A stretch of DNA of 64,000 bases from Actinernus sp. WN-2022 (lineage: Eukaryota > Cnidaria > Anthozoa > Actiniaria > Actinernidae), in assembly GCA_030867875.1 (NCBI GenBank), contig JAOWCC010000577.1, positions 73,713,012 through 73,777,011 on the forward strand, read 5' to 3'. The notes beneath the pieces were generated by a model. That model saw only the letters and a list, made by a program, of their open reading frames with translations. It did no database searches and had not been told where the DNA came from. The position numbers and the translations under genes were made by a program. Numbering within the stretch: position 1 is the first letter of the stretch; each line of letters begins with the position of its first letter. Positions 61,730-64,000 of the stretch are shown here, piece after piece.

Positions 61730-64000
61730 CTAGAAGCCGAAGGCAAGAGGGCCCACGGGGACATCGTCTTCGACGGCTTCTTGAGTCGTGGCGTGCTTGC
61801 TCTCGAACGAAACCGTCCTCCCACTGTCTTCATACAGTTTGTAGGTGTAGGTCGGGGGGTTGGTGAACACGACCGCCGCTAGTTGGATAACGCAGATCCC
61901 TTGGTCTACATCCAAGTGGACCTTCCTCAAGGCCTTCATCAATAGCTCTTGCGCAAAGTTAGGGCCCCGCTTCTTGTCTTCTCCATCCGCCTCGAAGAGG
62001 CCCCACGCAAAACTGTGGGCCACTGTGTCGAGGTAAGGGAAGAGCCCGTCCGTCACTTTGTCCGGTAACTCGCACAACAGGGCTTCCATGGTTTCCTTGG
62101 GGTACGTGTCGTGAATGCCGGTGACGTAATGCATCCCAAAACGCCTCACTTTGTCGTAGAGGGGATTGTCCCTAGTCGAGATCCTCCGTTTCCGGAATAG
62201 GTGGGTGATCAGGGTGGCGACCAACTCATCCTGCACAACGTAGTAGGTGCCTTGAATACACGCCTTGTAGTTCGTTTCCATGATCTCTTCCCAAGTCTTC
62301 CTCCCTGGTTCTGTGGCCATGAGCAAGTCGTCCAGGCTAGCCTTGCTGCCTTGGGTCAGTGCGAAATGCGGGTCAAAATGATGGACCCCACGCTTCTGCA
62401 GCATATGGAAGGTCAACCGGTCCACAAAGTACCGCACTGCCGTCACGAACCACTGCAGAATTTCTTTGGGCCTCTTCAACTCCCTCTTCTCGTCCATCCT
62501 ATCGTCATACGCCTCCTCTTCTTCCAACCTCTTGTCTCTCTTGGCTCTCTTGGCACTCTTTGTAGCGTCGTCCTCTTCTTCTTCCTCCTCCTCCTCCATG
62601 GCTTCTCTGTTCAATATCATCTTCCTATACCCGGCCCTCTGGGCGGTATCTTCATCTTCTTTTCGATCGTCGGATAATTCATTATCCCACTCCACTTTAT
62701 ACTTCCCTAGGGCTGTGATCAAGTGTTCCCTCAAGGCACGGCAGGATTTCCTCGCGGGGGTCAACCGATCCTCCCCCTCATACGTCACAGGAAGGACACA
62801 GGCACGCACTTTACGACGGTTCAGGCTCGTGGTGACCATAGAATGGCTGAGGTGGTAGGCCACGCGGTACAGGCGATCGTTTTTCCAGGAGGGGGTTCGC
62901 CTTCCCTGGACGTAGTGATACAACTCAAACTCCGAATAGTCATGGAGTTGGTGCAACAGCATGGTGGTGTGGTGGTCCCAGATAGGCAACAGAAGATCGT
63001 ACTCTACATCCAGGATTTCGTTCATGACGTGGGGGCATAACTCCTTGAGTGTTTTCTCGTGATGTTTCCTCACCTGGGTCTGGCATTCGTCAAAACTCAG
63101 ACCGAGGTTGTGGGTGTCGTTCCAGTGCAGGGTGGCCCGGCTGTACCGTTCACACAAATGGTAGTACAGGTAAGCGAGGAAGAGCTGATACTCTACTATG
63201 ATGGTGCGCTCTCTCGTGTACCGGGCTTCTTGCTCTGGGGCGTAGGGGTCCGGGAGTAGTTCGCCGAAGCTTTGGTCGAAATGGGACTGGCACGCCGACT
63301 CTATCCTCATGTAGCGGGAAGAGATGAGACTACGGACCACCCTCTTCTCCGCATCGTAGGATTCGGCGTGGTACCAATACCTGGCGTCACTGGCGCCTAG
63401 GGTACGGTTGCGGTACAAGCAACCCTGCTCTCCCCAGACCAGGTCTTCACGCATTCGCGTCTCGCACAACTCGGCCCAGGTCAGCTTCAGACCCTCCTTC
63501 AGGGGAAACCAGCGGAACAAGAAGTTCGTCATCTCCCTCAGGAAATTGTTATGCAAGGAGCAACTGGACCATTTGGCGCCCACGCCCAGATGGTGGCACA
63601 CGGCCGACTCGTTCATATAATTGAATTCCATCAGGACCAACGCGTACATCATCGCGTACAGCGCCTCCCGATCTTCATTGTCCACATCTATGCTGAGCCA
63701 GTAATGCACGCACCCCGCCAGCATGTGTTGCAGTTCCTTCAAATACCGCACCTCCAGCAACTTCTTCACGACAGAAAACTCCTTCTTCACCGTCTCTTCT
63801 ACCGACTGCCGGCCCCAGATCTCTCTCTCGCTCATCAGGTCTTGGTAGAATTTGGCCAAGAGGGCCCGGCACACACTCCTCATGTCCTCCCTGTACTTGA
63901 ACATGAGTACTTTGTTATCGTCGTAGCTGAACAACCACGCGTCCTCCGCGTTATAGCCACGCGGAGGAATCTTCAAGGTCAAGGCTTTGCGTTTGCCCTC
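61730..64000 (-). CDS. Large orphan Polinton-region protein, 5' end outside window
   Basis: At least 756 residues. The frame is still open at the window edge, and the first in-frame methionine in view is well inside, so the start is missing. No Walker, helicase, nuclease or zinc motif is obvious. The protein is rich in Tyr, Leu and charged residues with many helical stretches. A run of glutamates is followed by KSAKRAKRDKR, a likely nuclear-localisation signal. Same strand and base composition as the capsid block. Function unknown; a terminal-protein or replication-accessory role cannot be excluded. Confidence 0.7.
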   Translation of the reverse strand, partial: EGKRKALTLKIPPRGYNAEDAWLFSYDDNKVLMFKYREDMRSVCRALLAKFYQDLMSEREIWGRQSVEETVKKEFSVVKKLLEVRYLKELQHMLAGCVHYWLSIDVDNEDREALYAMMYALVLMEFNYMNESAVCHHLGVGAKWSSCSLHNNFLREMTNFLFRWFPLKEGLKLTWAELCETRMREDLVWGEQGCLYRNRTLGASDARYWYHAESYDAEKRVVRSLISSRYMRIESACQSHFDQSFGELLPDPYAPEQEARYTRERTIIVEYQLFLAYLYYHLCERYSRATLHWNDTHNLGLSFDECQTQVRKHHEKTLKELCPHVMNEILDVEYDLLLPIWDHHTTMLLHQLHDYSEFELYHYVQGRRTPSWKNDRLYRVAYHLSHSMVTTSLNRRKVRACVLPVTYEGEDRLTPARKSCRALREHLITALGKYKVEWDNELSDDRKEDEDTAQRAGYRKMILNREAMEEEEEEEEDDATKSAKRAKRDKRLEEEEAYDDRMDEKRELKRPKEILQWFVTAVRYFVDRLTFHMLQKRGVHHFDPHFALTQGSKASLDDLLMATEPGRKTWEEIMETNYKACIQGTYYVVQDELVATLITHLFRKRRISTRDNPLYDKVRRFGMHYVTGIHDTYPKETMEALLCELPDKVTDGLFPYLDTVAHSFAWGLFEADGEDKKRGPNFAQELLMKALRKVHLDVDQGICVIQLAAVVFTNPPTYTYKLYEDSGRTVSFESKHATTQEAVEDDVPVGPLAFGF

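Larger units (their letters stand above)
43788..64000. mobile_element. Polinton/Maverick (adintovirus-like) provirus, right end outside window
   Basis: The full hallmark set is present: protein-primed family B DNA polymerase, retroviral-type integrase with chromodomain, FtsK/HerA-type packaging ATPase, adenain-type cysteine protease and double-jelly-roll major capsid protein. Genes are dense, reading frames are open and GC content is visibly higher than on the left. A likely left terminus is a short-period repeat region at 43788-43870. The second terminal repeat and the target duplication would lie beyond 64000. All recognised genes appear intact, so the copy looks recent or maintained. Confidence 0.9.

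Overview
The window looks like animal nuclear DNA, most likely from a marine invertebrate such as a cnidarian. That assignment is an inference from intron-containing transposase genes, a 7TM receptor remnant and the mix of mobile elements (HARBI1-like, CR1-like, BEL/Pao, Gypsy, Polinton). No intact ordinary host gene is recognisable. No tRNA, rRNA or CRISPR array was seen by eye. Almost everything that can be named is a mobile element or its debris.

Layout. 0.5-2.8 kb: a five-exon HARBI1-like transposase gene (minus) whose exon phases all agree, with a MITE in one intron. 3.0-4.9 kb: two broken non-LTR retrotransposon pieces in opposite orientation. 6.1-8.2 kb: a possible non-autonomous DNA element with short reading frames. 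8.7-13.9 kb: a BEL/Pao element (minus) with two LTRs but no protease, RT or RNase H. A second leader fragment lies beyond its 3' LTR, so it is probably part of a tandem pair. 14.7-19.8 kb: repeats ending in an ACTCGGGCC-type motif and a broken RecQ-like helicase piece. 20.2-23.0 kb: a foldback element and a broken class A GPCR.

23.0-41.4 kb is a nest. A Gypsy element (minus; 130-bp LTRs, PBS and polypurine tract visible) is split by a 14.2-kb element at 23684-37910. That element has about 1-kb inverted terminal repeats, TTAA on both sides, and two large intact genes: a 978-residue protein (RNase H-like DDE/D candidate, C2H2 finger, SAP motif) and a 1558-residue protein (DDE-like centre, XPG/FEN-like nuclease, eight-cysteine cluster). 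It is the best candidate here for a poorly described mobile system. It may relate to the Academ superfamily.

43.8-64.0 kb is visibly GC-richer and is a Polinton/Maverick (adintovirus-like) provirus that runs off the right edge. Plus-strand genes: a GRF-like zinc-finger protein and a two-exon protein-primed family B DNA polymerase. Minus-strand genes: two RING-like genes (one appears to be a six-exon F-box-RING gene), basic core-like proteins, packaging ATPase, adenain-type protease, major capsid protein, a pVI/pX-like protein, two paralogous Polinton structural proteins, a chromodomain integrase and an orphan protein cut by the window edge. The integrase would insert the element, PolB would copy it, and the ATPase, protease and capsid set would package and mature particles. 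Plus-strand promoters carry CCAAT-box arrays, a paired CRE and near-identical TATA-initiator cores.
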